From assembly GCF_032854445.1 (NCBI RefSeq), contig NC_088300.1, positions 72,702,984 through 72,766,983 of the forward strand: a DNA stretch of 64,000 bases, given 5' to 3'. Shown piece after piece: positions 27,901 to 42,900 of this stretch. The notes below the pieces were generated by a model. That model was not told where the DNA came from and did not search any database. It saw only the letters and a list, made by a program, of their open reading frames with translations. A program made the translations under genes and the position numbers. This DNA is from Liolophura sinensis. Its lineage: Eukaryota; Mollusca; Polyplacophora; Chitonida; Chitonidae. The stretch's first letter is position 1. Every line of letters starts with the position of its first letter.

Positions 27901-30900
27901 CTAATGTTACTGCAATTTTCCTATTTCTTCTATAAACACTGAGTACAGAATAATTGGTAAACATTCTTTTGGACAAGCTTTAGCACACTTACACGCAGGC
28001 TAATTGTTAATGACATTATCGGGGTTGACAGTTTCTTTTCGTTTGGATCGTGTGTCTTTATCCACATTTTACTCAGAAAGATAATACCAATATTGAACTT
28101 TGGTCTATGTATTTATTCACTTTATGGTCCAGTAATAGGTGTTAGCTTATTAGCCAAACAAAATACTGTCTGTGATATTTTTAGTGAAAACTCTGATTTA
28201 TGAATTCTCATCCAGATTGTGTCTTACATGACAGATGATGTAACCCTATGCAAAGCATGAATGGATGATATTGGGTAAAACAGCTTAATAGTTGGTTAGG
28301 GCGCTAGCGCAGCGTAATGACCCAGGAGTCTCTCACCAATGCGGTCGCTGTGAGTTCACGTCCAGCTCATGCTGGCTCCCTCTTCGGCCATACGTGGTAA
28401 GGTCTGCCAGCAACCTGCGGATGGTCATGGATTTCCCGCGGGCTCAGCCCGGTATCCATCCACCATAATGCTGGAGGCCGTCGTGTAAGTGAAATATTCT
28501 TGAGTACGGCGTAAAACACCAATCAGATAAATAAATAAATAAAATAGCTTAATGTTAAGGGTCTGAATCAAAGAGAACTATGACATCTTTCAAACATCCC
28601 ACAGTAATCATGCATAGGTGACAACAACACCATTTTACCTCCCCACAGGCTACAGTGAAATGTACAGCATGATAGGTCTGTACTAGAAATGTTAAACTAG
28701 AAAACTTCATGTCTAGTATGGTCAAAAAGAGTCCACTTTTGTTGCAAAAAGTGTTGTGGAATTTCCGTCAGCAGACTGTATTGAGAGATAACAGCTCTTC
28801 AGGCAAGACTGTGTCGCTCTTGTCTCGACATAGGATTGTTGGTCGTATGAATCTGTCACACTTTGTTGTTGTTGGCTGTCTATGTAGCAGAACAAACAGT
28901 CTGTGAAATGGTGGCATGAATTATTCATGTATTTCTGTTGACACTCTTATAGTCACACAACCTAGAGGCCTTAAACACAAATCTTGGCAGAATGTCTTCT
29001 GCGATGCGCAGACATTTCTTTTGAGGCGTCATAAATTCATGAACGTGTTGCAATTGTATTTGGAAGAAAAGCTGACAACTTTAAAAGTTTATCTGCTATT
29101 TTGAACAAGCTTCACTTTGTTTGTTCCGAAATAGAAATTCATTGATCGCTGTCAGTGAAATTCAATGAAGTTCCAGGATGTTGGTACAAATGTAAACATT
29201 GCAGTAGTACTTAGTCATGCATTCTTATTTTTATTCATGAAACCTTTAAAATTTCACAATAATGTTTAACCATTGTAAGGTGTTCATTCTTTTAAGTAGT
29301 AACCATTGAATCCTGACAATCATTTTGTTTACATTTTTGGCTGGTAATTTCACAGTAATGTTTACACCATTGTAAAGTGTTCATTCTTTTAAGTAGTAAC
29401 CATCTTCAAAAATTGCTTGGCACTTCCAGAACAGTACTTGCATACACTGGCCGTGATTAGATTCTCCCTCTGTAGCTGTTTGTTGGGCTTTGGTGACAAT
29501 AAGCAATAATATGTTTGTTGGTGACCAGTTGTCTTCCACCAATATGGACAGAGAGGTAGATCCAAGGTTTATAGATCCTCAGTCAAGTGATACCTAAGAC
29601 TTCAAGACCAGTATCTTTCTGACTACCCCCCCCCCCCCCCCCACCCCTTCTCAATCACACTATGTTGATACCTCACGGCCTTTTATTTTATAGACATTAG
29701 TAACAAGACTGCCATTTCTAAAGCAACAGACTTTATTTTGGGGTAATGTGTGAACCATGGTCTCCAGCTAGATGTAACAAAGAGAATTTCTTTACCAGTA
29801 CCACATGGCAAATGTTACACGGAATGTATACCTGTACAATCAATGCTTTAAATGCAACATTATGACATTGAGGAAAGTTTACAGAGTGCAAATCAAAATG
29901 ATATTGATGCTTTCATGGAGCTTTTTTCTATGTAAATGAAAGAAATTTGTATGAAATCAAACATTTTATAGACATTCATCAGATTTTTCTTTAAATAACC
30001 CAAATTCAGTCCATTAGTTTAGGATCCCAAACCATGACCTAAAGTGAACTTACATACACCTACATGTAAATGTATAACATGGCCTCTGATTCATGATATA
30101 CATTTGGACATGCACCTGTTGTGGATGGCCTTAAGACCAAAGTTGACCAGCCAGACACCTCTAACCTGTTTGTTAATGATATCCAGTTGATCCCAGTGAC
30201 ACTTAGTAGGTACATGCACCACAGACCTAATGCACTGACCTACATACACGTGCAGTGATACTCTCTCTACACCCTTTGATGACTCCACCACCCAGTGTAA
30301 GTAAAAAGTTCAATATTTAATCATACCAGGCTATGACAGTTTAATATTTCTTTTTTTGCTGTCTGCACTTTGTGTTGATCAAAGACTGGTTGAAGCATTC
30401 ACAAAGACAAAATGTGACAGACATATATACGGCTACTTGGGAAGTTTACATACATAGGCTGTCTCGGCTGTCTTTACACCCATGGCACCAATGTTACACA
30501 CAATCTGTTGGCTATAAAACCTTTTTTCTGTGTAGACATTTAAGGTTTATATGCTTGGGTGACCCTGTGAGACTGTGCCAAAGGGAAATGCTCAGAGATA
30601 CAGGGCTTTGTTACATACAGTCAGTGCTCAAATAATCTTGTCAGAAAATGCAATACTCAGGACTTATCTAGATCACCTGCTCAACAGCGTGGAAACGTTT
30701 TGTCACAAAGTCATCGCTAATAGCCTGATCTGAATGAAGTGTGAAAAGTAAGAACTTTATAAGGTCAAAGATTAAGTAGCATTGCCCGAAAACTCATTTT
30801 CATGAAGAATATGAAGGACATTAGCATCAGAGTTGTTGTTTGACAATGTGTGACAAACGCCAGTGGTTAATGTGTTAAGCATATAGTCTGTATCCTGTTT

Positions 30901-33900
30901 TGTACTTTAATGCTGATGAAATATTCTATAAAGAAGCCTCAGCTTTTGATCTTGTATCTAAGCCCTGTGAAAGCCATCATTGTCTATATCAGGTGACACA
31001 GTCTCTGAGTGAATTCTAAGTCTTTACAGCTCATAAACTGGCTCTTTCTTTGAACTGAAAGCTATGATTGGTCTACTTTTTCTATTGATTGATGACTTTA
31101 GTTGTACAGAGATTATCACAGAATGCATGCCATGTTTATTTCATTGTAAAGTAAGTTTGAAGTGAGTGTTTTATCCCATATATAAAAAGACTACATGCAC
31201 TGAAGCCATGAGCTCTTTCACTTAATGTAGTGTTTTTAGGCCTTTAGTGGCAGGGGACAACTTCAACCTACATGTACTTCTTGGGCAAGCATTGCTTCAC
31301 CACACATATGTATACAGTTGGAAATAACTGTAGTATTTGGTAATGGAATCTCTAATTTTGCTTTTGCCACCTGTCCTTCGGTAAGAGACTGTTTGAACAT
31401 GAATCACTTTCCCAGACAGCTCAGATTTTTACTGATATACTTTGGATTTTCATTCCAAACTCTGTGCCAAGACCACATAAACACAGCCTCTTATAACAAG
31501 TATATTTTGACAACTGTAGATAAACACATTATGCATACTGAAACCAGATCTGCTATTACCCATTACTTTGGTATAGCTAATCCAAGCTTTAATACCATCT
31601 TTCCCACTGCACAATATTGAAAGCAAACCAAGCATAAGATTTACCCCAAAATATTATCTTTTAATCTGTTATCATAATACTGATGTTTTTGTAAGGCTCA
31701 TATAGGAATACCTAGTTGGGTGGCATTTGCAGAATAAATACATTTGGAGTATAACATGTACATTGTCTTGGATGTCAAAGCCAGCTTCTGTGTGTGTCAC
31801 CAATGAGGCAAGTGCAGCCCTGGTTTGTTTTGATAGACTGGTGTAGATTTGTGACTGGTGTCCAATTCAGAGTTGTGTTACTGGTACATGTGCAAATACT
31901 ACTACATGCTGATCTGGAATTCTACCAGATGTACTCTAGTACATACCACATATTAGCCTGTATGTGTAGGTGGGACAATGTAGCCAAAAGAAAGCACGTG
32001 ACCATCCACATCATTTTTGTGACTGATTTATGTGTGGCAGTTTTTTGTAGTGTACATGTAGTTGCCAATATAATAATGAAAGAAAGTCTAGTTTCATAAT
32101 AGGTATAAATACATATGGATGGAAGTTATATTTAGAGTTGGTCTTGTTATAGTAGTGTACGTTTAAAGGACACATACACATTTAGAGCATACACACCATA
32201 TAAGTGTTAAGCAATGTAGTTCGAGATTGCTCTGACGTTAGGTTTGACAAAATTTTGTTTGGCCATGGATGGGCTGAAACCAATGTCAGAGTGCACTCCA
32301 TTTAAAAACCAGATGCAGTTACCTGCACTTGCCAAATATGTCGAGGCTGTCAGCCATTCGTTTTAAGCATCACAAAGGAATCTCGGATCCATGCGGCCTA
32401 GGAAATAACAAAGCAACGTTGTGATTACGATAAATTGACAGGTGAAAAGATAAGGAACACAGGTGTCTGCAAACTTAAGGCTGTTGAGAGGTATTTGATA
32501 GATAATTTTTGCCCTGTGACACACCACAAATGTAAATTGAGTGCGCTCTGTCAAAATTTTACCAAACATAGCGTCAGAGCAATCTCGAACTATAAGCAAT
32601 GCTGCATTACATCTTCTGTGAGACTTCATTTCTACTAAATGCACTGTGTATGACATAGTGAGGCATGACAAAAAATGCTTGTCAAATAGAAAGAGCATTT
32701 GACATTTTAGCCTATCAGCTCAAGAGTAGGGTGTTTGTTGTACATAATCATGAGCCAACTATTCTTTATTAACTGATCTGACCATTTGATGATATATGAT
32801 AGTGGTTTGCGATATTGAAGGGTTGGCTGCGATATCCAGCTGTTTGCTGTGATATCCAGTAGTTGGCTTTGATATTGAAAGGTTGCTCTGATATCCAGTA
32901 GTTGGCTGTGATATTGAAAGGTTTGCTGTGATATACAGTGGTTTGCTGTGATATTGAAAGGTTTGCTGGTAGCAGAATCCTGAGATCTGGACCTTTATAA
33001 GTAAGATCTGTGATGTTTACATGTGAGTGATGGCAAGGTGCAATATTTGGTGTTAAAATGTGTACATCTATTCACTAAATTACTGATTTCTATACTAGAC
33101 ATGTTGTTTACTAATTATATCCACAATATTTCTTGTATCATTGTAAGTTTATAACAGAGACATTTTGCATTTCAGTGACCTTAGTAACAACCAGATATCC
33201 TATTTGGCTCCAGATGCCTTCTCCGGACTCAAGTCACTGAATTCTCTGTAAGTGTTTCCTGCATATTATATGAGATAAGCTTGTAGATATTAAGTATTTG
33301 TAATACTCAAATTATTTTATTTGCTAAATTTTTATTAGACCATATTTGTTGACCAAAATGTTGAAGCGTATTGCCTTATTATGAAGGTGTGCACAACTGT
33401 AAAGTATTAAAACATATGTTTATTTAGACCTTTTCCTTTCGGAAGAACTTACAGTTTAATTAAGCATTTTGTAATGACTGCATGTCAAGCACATGTCATG
33501 CTTCAGTTTATCAATGAAGGATGACTGTTGCCATATTGCTGGTTAATGGTACTGTGTAATCCAATGCATGACTGAGGTGCAAATGAAGCAGAAAAGTGAG
33601 GAATGCCGAGAGGATGTTTGCTCTGAACCATCTGTGCAGCAGAAGTGTGCCTAAGACACACTGATTGATGATGACCAGACTTTTCTTTACTGTCCACTGT
33701 TAAGAGCTGTTGTTGTTGCAGTCCATCAGTGAAGTTGGCTATCTGCCAGACAGCCACAATTGGTAAAATTTATGATATACAGAGCCACTGGCTTCTTGCT
33801 CTGCCAGCAGAACTTATTTGCCAGGCTCTTCATCATGGTAGTATTCCTGTTAGAGTAGTTGTATATTTAGTCAATGGGTGTTTCAGTATACATGGATGCC

Positions 33901-36900
33901 ATTTAAATCAAATGTATGTATGTATATTACTGTAGGAAATTTTTGAGAATATCTCTTCTCATACTGAAATTTGAATACTTCATGAAAATGACCTTTTTAA
34001 TTTTTGAATATTTATTTGGATAGCTACATGTATACATAGCGAGATAAAGTATAAGTTACTCAGGGGGTGAATTTGTGTCACTGTGTGTATAAAGTGAAAT
34101 GATTAAGGCACATGTTAACAGACATATACTTTTGACACCAAGGAAGGACATGAATTTAAACAGAGTGTAAAACTCACATCCAGTCTTCCCTCTAACTGTC
34201 AATAAAATGTACAAAATACAAATGAAAATTAGATTGTAATGAACTCAAGAGTACAGTGTTTGCTGATGCTGATAATATCAGTTCTCTTTATTTAGTGTTT
34301 ACTATGTGTTGTATGTTTATTTTATGGCAAATTTAATTTTTTACCTACAGTGTTCTATATGGGAATAAAATTAGTGACCTGCCACCAGCCATATTTGAGG
34401 GCTTGACATCATTACAGTTATTGTAAGTATACAGTGGTAGATACATTTCTTGACTTGCTCAATGGAGTCGCGTTGGTGCCCTTTGAAAAGTACCATTATC
34501 TTAGTATGTTATGTAACAGCAAATGGAAATGTTTTTAGGAATGAGTGATTTCTGATTACATTTAGATATTCCAGAAATGGCAAACAAATTTGACAGGAAA
34601 CAAAAAAATATTTGCTGTCTGCAACTTGTACTTATAAAGCCAGTGTTTCTACATGGGTCTTCTAAGTTGCATATAGAACATTTTTGCCCATGTACCTTTA
34701 AACTTACTGCTGTCACCAAGTGATTTCCATAGTATTAAATTTATATTCACAACAGAAACTGTTAGTTTGGAATGTCAGTTACAAAGTCCAGAATATAAAC
34801 TCTTATTATGTAAAGAAGTCAAGTTAAAGAATTACGTGCATTTTATTCTTAGCAATTGCAAACGGGCTGTTTTCTGTGTCCGCTTTATATGCATGTAAGT
34901 GAGAGTAAACCGGAGATAGTGTGTCTGGTTACAGGGCCTCTCTGCTGATAGCATTGCTATTCACCACTACATGGTTCAATTAATTAACCCCACCATTATC
35001 CTAGCCACTAAAAACCTAGTGTGTCAGTTCATTGAGGAAGGTACTAATAGGTCTTGTCACTGAAGCTGTCACCAGTTTTACTGACACTAACAGATGATCC
35101 ATGGAAGCCGTATGGAGAGAAGGGCTATATGATACGTGCTCAACATTTTCTGTGAACTTCATGGAGACATTTCTCTAGTGAAATTAATTTGCAATTTGAT
35201 AATCTTTAATATTACATAAAAATAGGCTGTGTTTTATGTTTTTTTTCTGGAGCATGGCATTGAACAACAATCAATTTTTTTTTTTTATTTTAGTGGAAAC
35301 TGGAACTTTCTAAAATGCAAAAGCAAATATAATTCTTTCTTTCTGGGACAGATATGGATGAGTGTTTTTTTTTGTCCCATAAAATAAAGAAATATGTCCT
35401 CTAAAACTTTTGTACTATAAGAATTATTAAACCGAAATTGGAAGTGAAAAAGATGCTATTTCAAAGATTTAATAAACGTAATGATTCATGTCTTTTTTGT
35501 TTAGTTTAAGGTATAGCCTAACATGTAGAAGTACAAATAAGTTTCTCAACCGTTTTAAGATCTTTTAAGATGTAAATATGGTTTCAAAGGTAAGGCCTCA
35601 TTAGCCCTCAGTGTTCTACCCAACAGTTTTATGATTTAGACCAGTCATGTACTTGTCAAAACTCCAAACAACATTCAGAGGAAGAACAGTGGAAGGGAAT
35701 AGAAAATCATTGCTACCTGTTCACCTCAGACGTCAATTTCGAAGTTTCAGAAACTCTCGAGAGCCAGTGGAAAATAAATGTATGAATAGCCCGACATTGT
35801 AATGACAAGATAGCACATATGCACCAAGATGAAGAAAGATGTGTTCAAGTTCCGTATTATTGACTTAAAATACTGAATCTTTACAGTTATTGTTCCACAG
35901 TTATATTTTATAAACCCTTTAATTTAAAACACATTCTATGCTTTGGTTTGCAAAGATTAACAAAAGCCTCCCAAGGAACACTTCCTTTTTTAAGATGAGG
36001 CAATGTTTAGTGTTTCTCTTGTTGAATCGGAGGTAAGTCATGGATCAGCAATAGAGCATTGTGTCTAATTAATTTTTCTCAATAACCGTTAGTGCGTGAG
36101 AAGTTACTGAAAGTTATCCCCTAGCTAATTTCCCCCAACAGTCACCCTTTTCCAAGGCCTGGCTTGGAAAAAGATGAAGAGGATTTTCATGTTTCTTAAT
36201 ATTAGTTGCCTTTTATGAGGCACCAGGACTTGTGAGTTGGGGTTAAGGAGGGAATGATTGAGTCATCAGTACTTAAACCTGCCCCAGTGGGGACCATTGC
36301 CCTAGTAACTGGGAGATAGATTACTCTGACAATACCCCAGATGGGGACAGCTGGCAGTGGGCATGATGGATGGGACACCATGGAGTAAATGCCATATCAA
36401 CAGCATTGGAATTTAATCATGGAATTCCGATGCATAAATGAAGTCATTTGCAGTTGAAGGGCTGAGCAATAAGTGACACGATGACATCAGTGCATGTGTG
36501 GGATCCAGCCCTGGTTTACCCTCACAGATCCTTGACATTAGCATGCTGGACATACATTGTATGACAAAAATTTAAAAATGCCCTCCTTTGTCATTTCACG
36601 CCATCCCTCTATTTAGGCACCGTTAACTAATAGCACAAACTTCAATGCAACACATATGAAGGCCTGGGTTTTACACCATGTATAATACATATATCTGATT
36701 TTGATTTGGCATTTGACTTATCCTGCGTGGAATTTTAGCATGTAAGTAAATTGTGTTGTGTTTTTGTATTGTTTCAGATTGCTGAATGCGAATAAAATTA
36801 CATGTGTGAGAGTGGATACATTCACGGATTTGCACAACCTCAATCTCCTGTAAGACACGGTTTTATAGTTAATCAATGTTCTCAGTCTGAATAAACTTAG

Positions 36901-39900
36901 TAAAATCTATCATGTGCAGCTATGCCGAGAAAATCTCCCATACAGTACTTGCATTGCCAAGACGCCGCTTTGTGAAAGATTGTAAGATACATGCTATGTT
37001 GAGCTTGTGTATATACATACAACAGATACAGTGTACAAGACAGTAGGTTTGCCAGGTACCTGACGAAAGTTAGGGGTTTCCCCAGGAACTCTGAACGCTG
37101 CCTCACAAGTGAAGAATCCATCAGCACCTCCCCTGATCAATGAGGTTACATGCTCCCGTGCAGTTTTTGCTGTTTCAAAGTTGCAGTTTTGTGAAGTAAG
37201 GCTTTATATAAGATACTGGGGGAGGGTCTTCAAAATTTAACCACTGGAAACCAAGTTAAACACCAATTAAATAGTCAAATCAAGTTGTCCGTTAAGGTTA
37301 AATTTTATGTCCAGCTCATGCTGGCTTCCTCCCTGGTCGTAGGTTGAAAGGTTTGACAGCAACTTGCAGGCAGTTGTGGACTCTGCATAGCTTCCTCCTG
37401 CTATATATCAGTCTGTTGTTGTTTAAGTGAAATATTCTTGAGTATGCCTACAGCGTAAAACACCAATCAGATAAATAAATAAATAAATTTTATGTCTTCA
37501 GTTTTGATTTTATTTCAGATCACTGTATGATAACAAAATCCAGTCTCTTGCCAATGGAACATTTACCCCATTAAAGACAATACAGACATTGTAAGTAAAT
37601 TTTGCTAATTAACATTCTTCATCACATTATCATGAAGAGGTCTTAATTTATCACAATATTGTTACATCTTTGAAAGTAAGATTTGCAGATTGTTTGTTTT
37701 ACTCACAAACGTTTAATAAGAGGAAATACAGTATTAACAAGTCCGCCAATATTTGATGTTTAATAATGATGACACTTCATTGAGACAATACTGTAAATAG
37801 ATGCCATAGAACTATTCTTCTTTAGGAAAACACTCTTCTGCTGTGACTTAATTGTTGCTGAAAACAACAGGGAAATTAAGTCAGTCAGATATATGCATAT
37901 GATTCAAATAGAAAGTAAATTTGGATTTCGGTTTTGTTGGGATAAATGAATACTGTGTATTGGAGAGGTTTTTGATGTAAAGATTGTGTAAACTTCTGTG
38001 CATTATGAAAAGCCCTTAGTATTTAATGTTCATGCCAGTCAAATGTTGGCTGCTTCACACTTGCCTTTCTTTAGGTCAAAATGGGTCATGATTTGCCCAG
38101 TTTAGATACATGTAAGTCTTCCAAAGCATAAACATTCAGACGGATACAGGAATGTCTGTCTGCTATGACATTCCTAATGTGGTAATTATCAAGCAAAATT
38201 AATGTATGTGAGAAAGTTTCACCACTGATAGATTGTGACATTTGCCCAGCCAACCACAAGAAGAGATGACATTACAAGAGGTTATGACATCAGGTCAGGA
38301 CCTTAAATCGCAAGGTCATCATATATATAATTTTTTTTTTTCTTGATAAATTTTACTGTCTGTGTGAGGATAACTTCTGACTTTAAACATTCATGTACCC
38401 AGAAAAGTGTCATCCATGAGATCATAATAAATCCTTCTGTGACTTGTGCCAGTTTCTTTGGGGTTGAAAGCCGGCCATTTAGCAGTTAGTGACCTACAAA
38501 GATGGTTATCATTGGTGAGGATAAGCAGAGTTGGCAGGTAGCCAAGAAAAGCTGAGCTCTGTTTACAGTTTAAGTAAGAAATGATGACATTTTGCTGAGG
38601 TTACTTACCAGTGACATATCTGAGGTGGTAAGAAGTTTCTCCTCCCTTGCTGAACTAGATAAGAAATATGGGAGTTTGGTGAAGTGATGACACCTCAGAC
38701 CTTGTGGTACAGTCCTCTCTGTGTAATCCTCTCAGCTGGGGTGTTTTTCACCAGCTTTTTGTGGTTAACCCTTCAGAGGTCTTGGTGTTAACTTTAAAAA
38801 CAAGAGACTGGCCTGTTGGATATCATGCAACCAGCGGTATACCAGTGATCTCGGATATATACAAGTACTTGGATTGTAGAAAGCTCAGTAGCCAATCATT
38901 TGTAAGATTCCATCTAGTAACCATTCTCTGACTCATTGTGTTAGGTCATATTTGTTGAATGAGAATTCAGCTGTGACTTCTTCCGCTTCCACTTTGGAAA
39001 ACTGATGTTCACAAAGATTATAGCTCTACCAATGTACAGATTTCAAAGTTGAAACATCTTGAGTGTTTGGAATATTTGTTATTGAGGTGTGATTGAAAGC
39101 CGATAAGATTTATGTCTAAGTGGTTAATCTCTTCACAAGATTGACTCAGAAATGACAGTATACAGGTGCTGGCTTGTCCAGATGACAATGACTACAGGGT
39201 TGTTGTGAGAAGATTCCCCTTTACCTGTAATAGAAACCATAAACTGTGTACGTGTTACATTTGCTAACTGTTAAAGCTGGCTGTAAACCAGTTGTACATT
39301 GTACATCAACATGTAAGTGTTCCTGCCACAGTATGGCTACAATATTGCCGAAATGGAATTACATGCAAGCCATAATAATTGATACAGGTACATGTTGGTA
39401 TTGTATCAGACATCCATGGCCATCTACAGTACATGAACTAGCCACTCCAACCACATTTTGGAAAGTTGAGGACAGTGTGGAGTTTTCAACGAATTGCTTT
39501 TGTCAAAAAGAGAATTAAATTTTCTGGATGAGTTTTTGTGGCTTGATACATGACAGAGTACAACTTGTCTGTGGTCCTCATGTTGGCTAATCCGATACAA
39601 GTAGCATGCCCTCACCACCCTCCTTGTTGTCATCAAGTTACCTTGTTACAATGTAGGCTATGTGCACTCGAGATAAGGGTTATAACAGCAGCCTGATAGT
39701 CAAACCTGAACAAGAGCTGTTGTGTCATGGTTTGTTAGGCTGTCTAGACTAGCCCCTCTCAGCACCCCAGGGGAGTCCTTAGGGATGCTATAATCAGATC
39801 TTTCGCCATGTTGTCACATCACCAGCTTCAGTGTAGTGTGGAACCATATCTCTCCCCAATATCATATTCCAGCACAGGGTTCATTTAAGGACATTTGTTG

Positions 39901-42900
39901 GTGTTGTAATATGTCACCTGATGTTATCAGGCATTTGACAATTAAGGATGGTTGTGCAAATCCTGCTTTTGTTGTTTGACTTTAAATTCAAGAGGTTTGT
40001 TGGGTGTTTGGGGAATGTCAGTGGTTTAGTTTGCTCACTCTGGATTCCCCCACCCCTGAACCTGTCCATCAAGTAGAAATTCTTGAGAACATCATTAAAC
40101 ACCAATTAAAAAACTGAGCAAATAAAAGACGTTTTAGGGATTTAGCTGTACATGTTATGCAGAATGTAATAATGTCACTTAATAGGATTTTTCAGTGACA
40201 TGCAAGTCTCATTGGTAAACCTTAAAACCATAGTTCTGCAGAAGAACCTTAAAGATCTGTGCTTGGTATATTTATCATTTATTTATGGTGAGAGCCAACA
40301 GTTACTCAACCAGAGAAGTATTTTATGCTGAAATCAAGGTCTCCTATGTCATATCACAATAGTTTGTAGCTTGCTACATTCTGTTAGATCTTGTGGTATT
40401 GTACATGTAATTCCTATGATGAAACCCAAAATGCCAATCACAGATGTTGACAGTGGAGTTATTTTTTTACACATACAGGCATTTGGCTCGAAATCCGTTC
40501 ATTTGTGATTGTAACATCCAGTGGTTGGCTCTGTATCTGGACAAACACCCAATAGAGACGAGCGGGGCAAGGTGTGAGAGTCCTCGCAGGATGAAGCGTA
40601 AAAAGATTGGCCATGTGCGACAGAAGAAATTCAAATGTAAAGGTCAGTTCACATTAAGGACATATTAAACATGAAAATTACATGTATATATTATAGAAAA
40701 TCGTAAACTTTGTGTTTTTTTCAGATGGGGTATAGGCTGTGGTGTTGTATGTCTAACCATTGTTTTAGCATCACCTGCATCATTTCAATTTTTCTACAGT
40801 TCGCTATTATTCTGATTAGCCAATGAAATGAACTCACAAAATATAGGTTTAATTTTTTTTATTAAGAGTCTTTAACAGAGTAAAGTTGTACTTTACGAAT
40901 AGAAGAATAGAGAATGCTGAGTCAGCATTAATTTTGCAGTGTCAGCAAGAAAGCTTTTTGTTCAACTACCATTATATTTTGTCAAAGAACCAACTGCACT
41001 TGTACTATCCATTTTTAAAATCAAGAACAACATATAGCATACAAAGGGTCATTCAATTTTACTAAAGTTAACTGGTTTTTCACATACACTGTATAATATG
41101 TGTCAGAAATCCGTTTTCCTCACAGACCTCACATTACACTTCTGACTCCTGATGATACATATGTGCAAGCTCATGACGCACACCTGACTGTGGCAGTTGA
41201 TCACTGTGGGTAGATCAGTTTACCTTTGAGGATCGTGAGAGTAGCCCATGTTTCAATTACCTTATGGAGGATACATTAAGAGGTTTTCTATTGTGTGGCT
41301 GAGGGAGGCTTATCCATGGGTCATTCCCTACAATTAGATGCTAAGAATACATCAAATCTGCAACGACCCAAACTCTTCTTCACTAATGGGCTGTATCATG
41401 TTAGCCAATAGAGGGATATATACCCTTGTGTGTAGGTGTGTCATGAACTGTTCACAATGGGACACAGTCAAGAGATCACCTCTCACATTGTCAAAGGCTT
41501 TGTTAAACATTCATGCACAGAGCATAGACATTCAGAATCTCGCATCTTATGTGGTCCTTCATATTGTGGTACACAAAGCTCTACTGGGCCAGTAATAATA
41601 AAGTCTGTGTGATAACACTGTACATTTAAAACACTTTATTTGGATGCATTACTTGTTGCCATTAACCCTTGATAAATGAGGTTGTGGGTTCAAATCCCAC
41701 TGCCTCTAGGGTGATTAAGGCTTCACCTGATGAGTTTTGTCCAGTACGTGCTCATGGACAAATACATGTAGATATGAGCCTGGCTAGATGTAATTATGAT
41801 CTTCAGCAGGGAATACATAAAGTACTATTTGGAAACTACACTTATGCTGTTTGTAAAATATTCTCAATATCAGTCGAAATGTAGGAATAAATCTGACATA
41901 TTCTGTGTATATATTTAGGTATATAGATGACTTTAGATATAGTGTATAGAGGATGAGACTTTCCAGTGTAGCAGAATTCTTTTGAACACACTCAACACTT
42001 GGTGAGCTTTCCTGTTCTATTCTGTAACGAATGAATTCACTCTCACCTGCTGCAGATTCAAGGGATTTCATCTCTTGTTCTTTTTTCTAAGTTCCTGTGG
42101 TTTCTTATTTGATCATTTGCAGGTGCCGAACTTCACAGGACAAAGCATGCTGGGAATTGTATGATTGATCGCGAGTGTCCAAGGGGGTGTGTTTGTGCAA
42201 ACACAGAGGTAGACTGTTCAGCTCGTCAGCTGACAGTAATCCCTACAGATCTGCCCATGTATACAACAGTACTGTAAGCATCACACACATTTACTCTGCC
42301 TCAAGTACACATATGACTTAAATCAGTGTACTCCACAATACAATTTGTACTACTGTTCTGCCTGGGTATACATGTGGAAATCAAAGTCTAAAATTCATAT
42401 TGTTCACTTTTTCCAAATTCAGGTAAAAAGTTTTCCTTAACCCCAATTTTTCCCTGTTTATATGTGTTTCATGGAAGGTTGCTTTTTTTGCACTTTTAAG
42501 GATAGAATTTAAGCTAAGAAAAGAAGAAAAAAAAAAACAAGATCACGTATCTAGTCAGTTAAGTTTATATTTTTGGAGTCAAATAGCATTTTCCATTTAT
42601 AGTTCCTACATCTGAAAACTTCCCTCATATGAAAGTTGGCAGCTTTATTGAGCCTTATGTGCAGGCTCATGGTTTAGATATGTGCTCCAAAGGTGAACGC
42701 TGTATCAACGATAGATATCTTGTTTACCAGCCCGTATTGGTGATGACTTAAATGTGCATTGTAACTCGGCTGTTTATTATTGGAAAGGTCACGTTTAAAC
42801 ACTCAAGTGACAACCCAGAATGTTTCCTTGGATCAAAGTGTCATTCTTTTCATAATTAGCTTGTTTCAGTGCATGAAGGTTATCTCCACCCAGAAAACAA

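Larger units (their letters stand above)
27363..33175 (+). other. large slit intron (5.8 kb) with several repeats
   Basis: It contains a full-length tRNA-derived SINE (28291-28543), a direct duplication (29251-29403), a poly-C tract, a foldback element (32213-32611) and a 20-bp array (32801-32969). There is no exon: the flanking exons are consecutive D2 repeats compared with human SLIT2. The short open frames have no domain. Confidence 0.75.

Noticed and set aside
41655-41770. tRNA gene suggested by the GTGGGTTCAAATCCCAC T-arm
   Set aside because: No acceptor stem, D-arm or anticodon arm could be formed around it; it fits a SINE head remnant.
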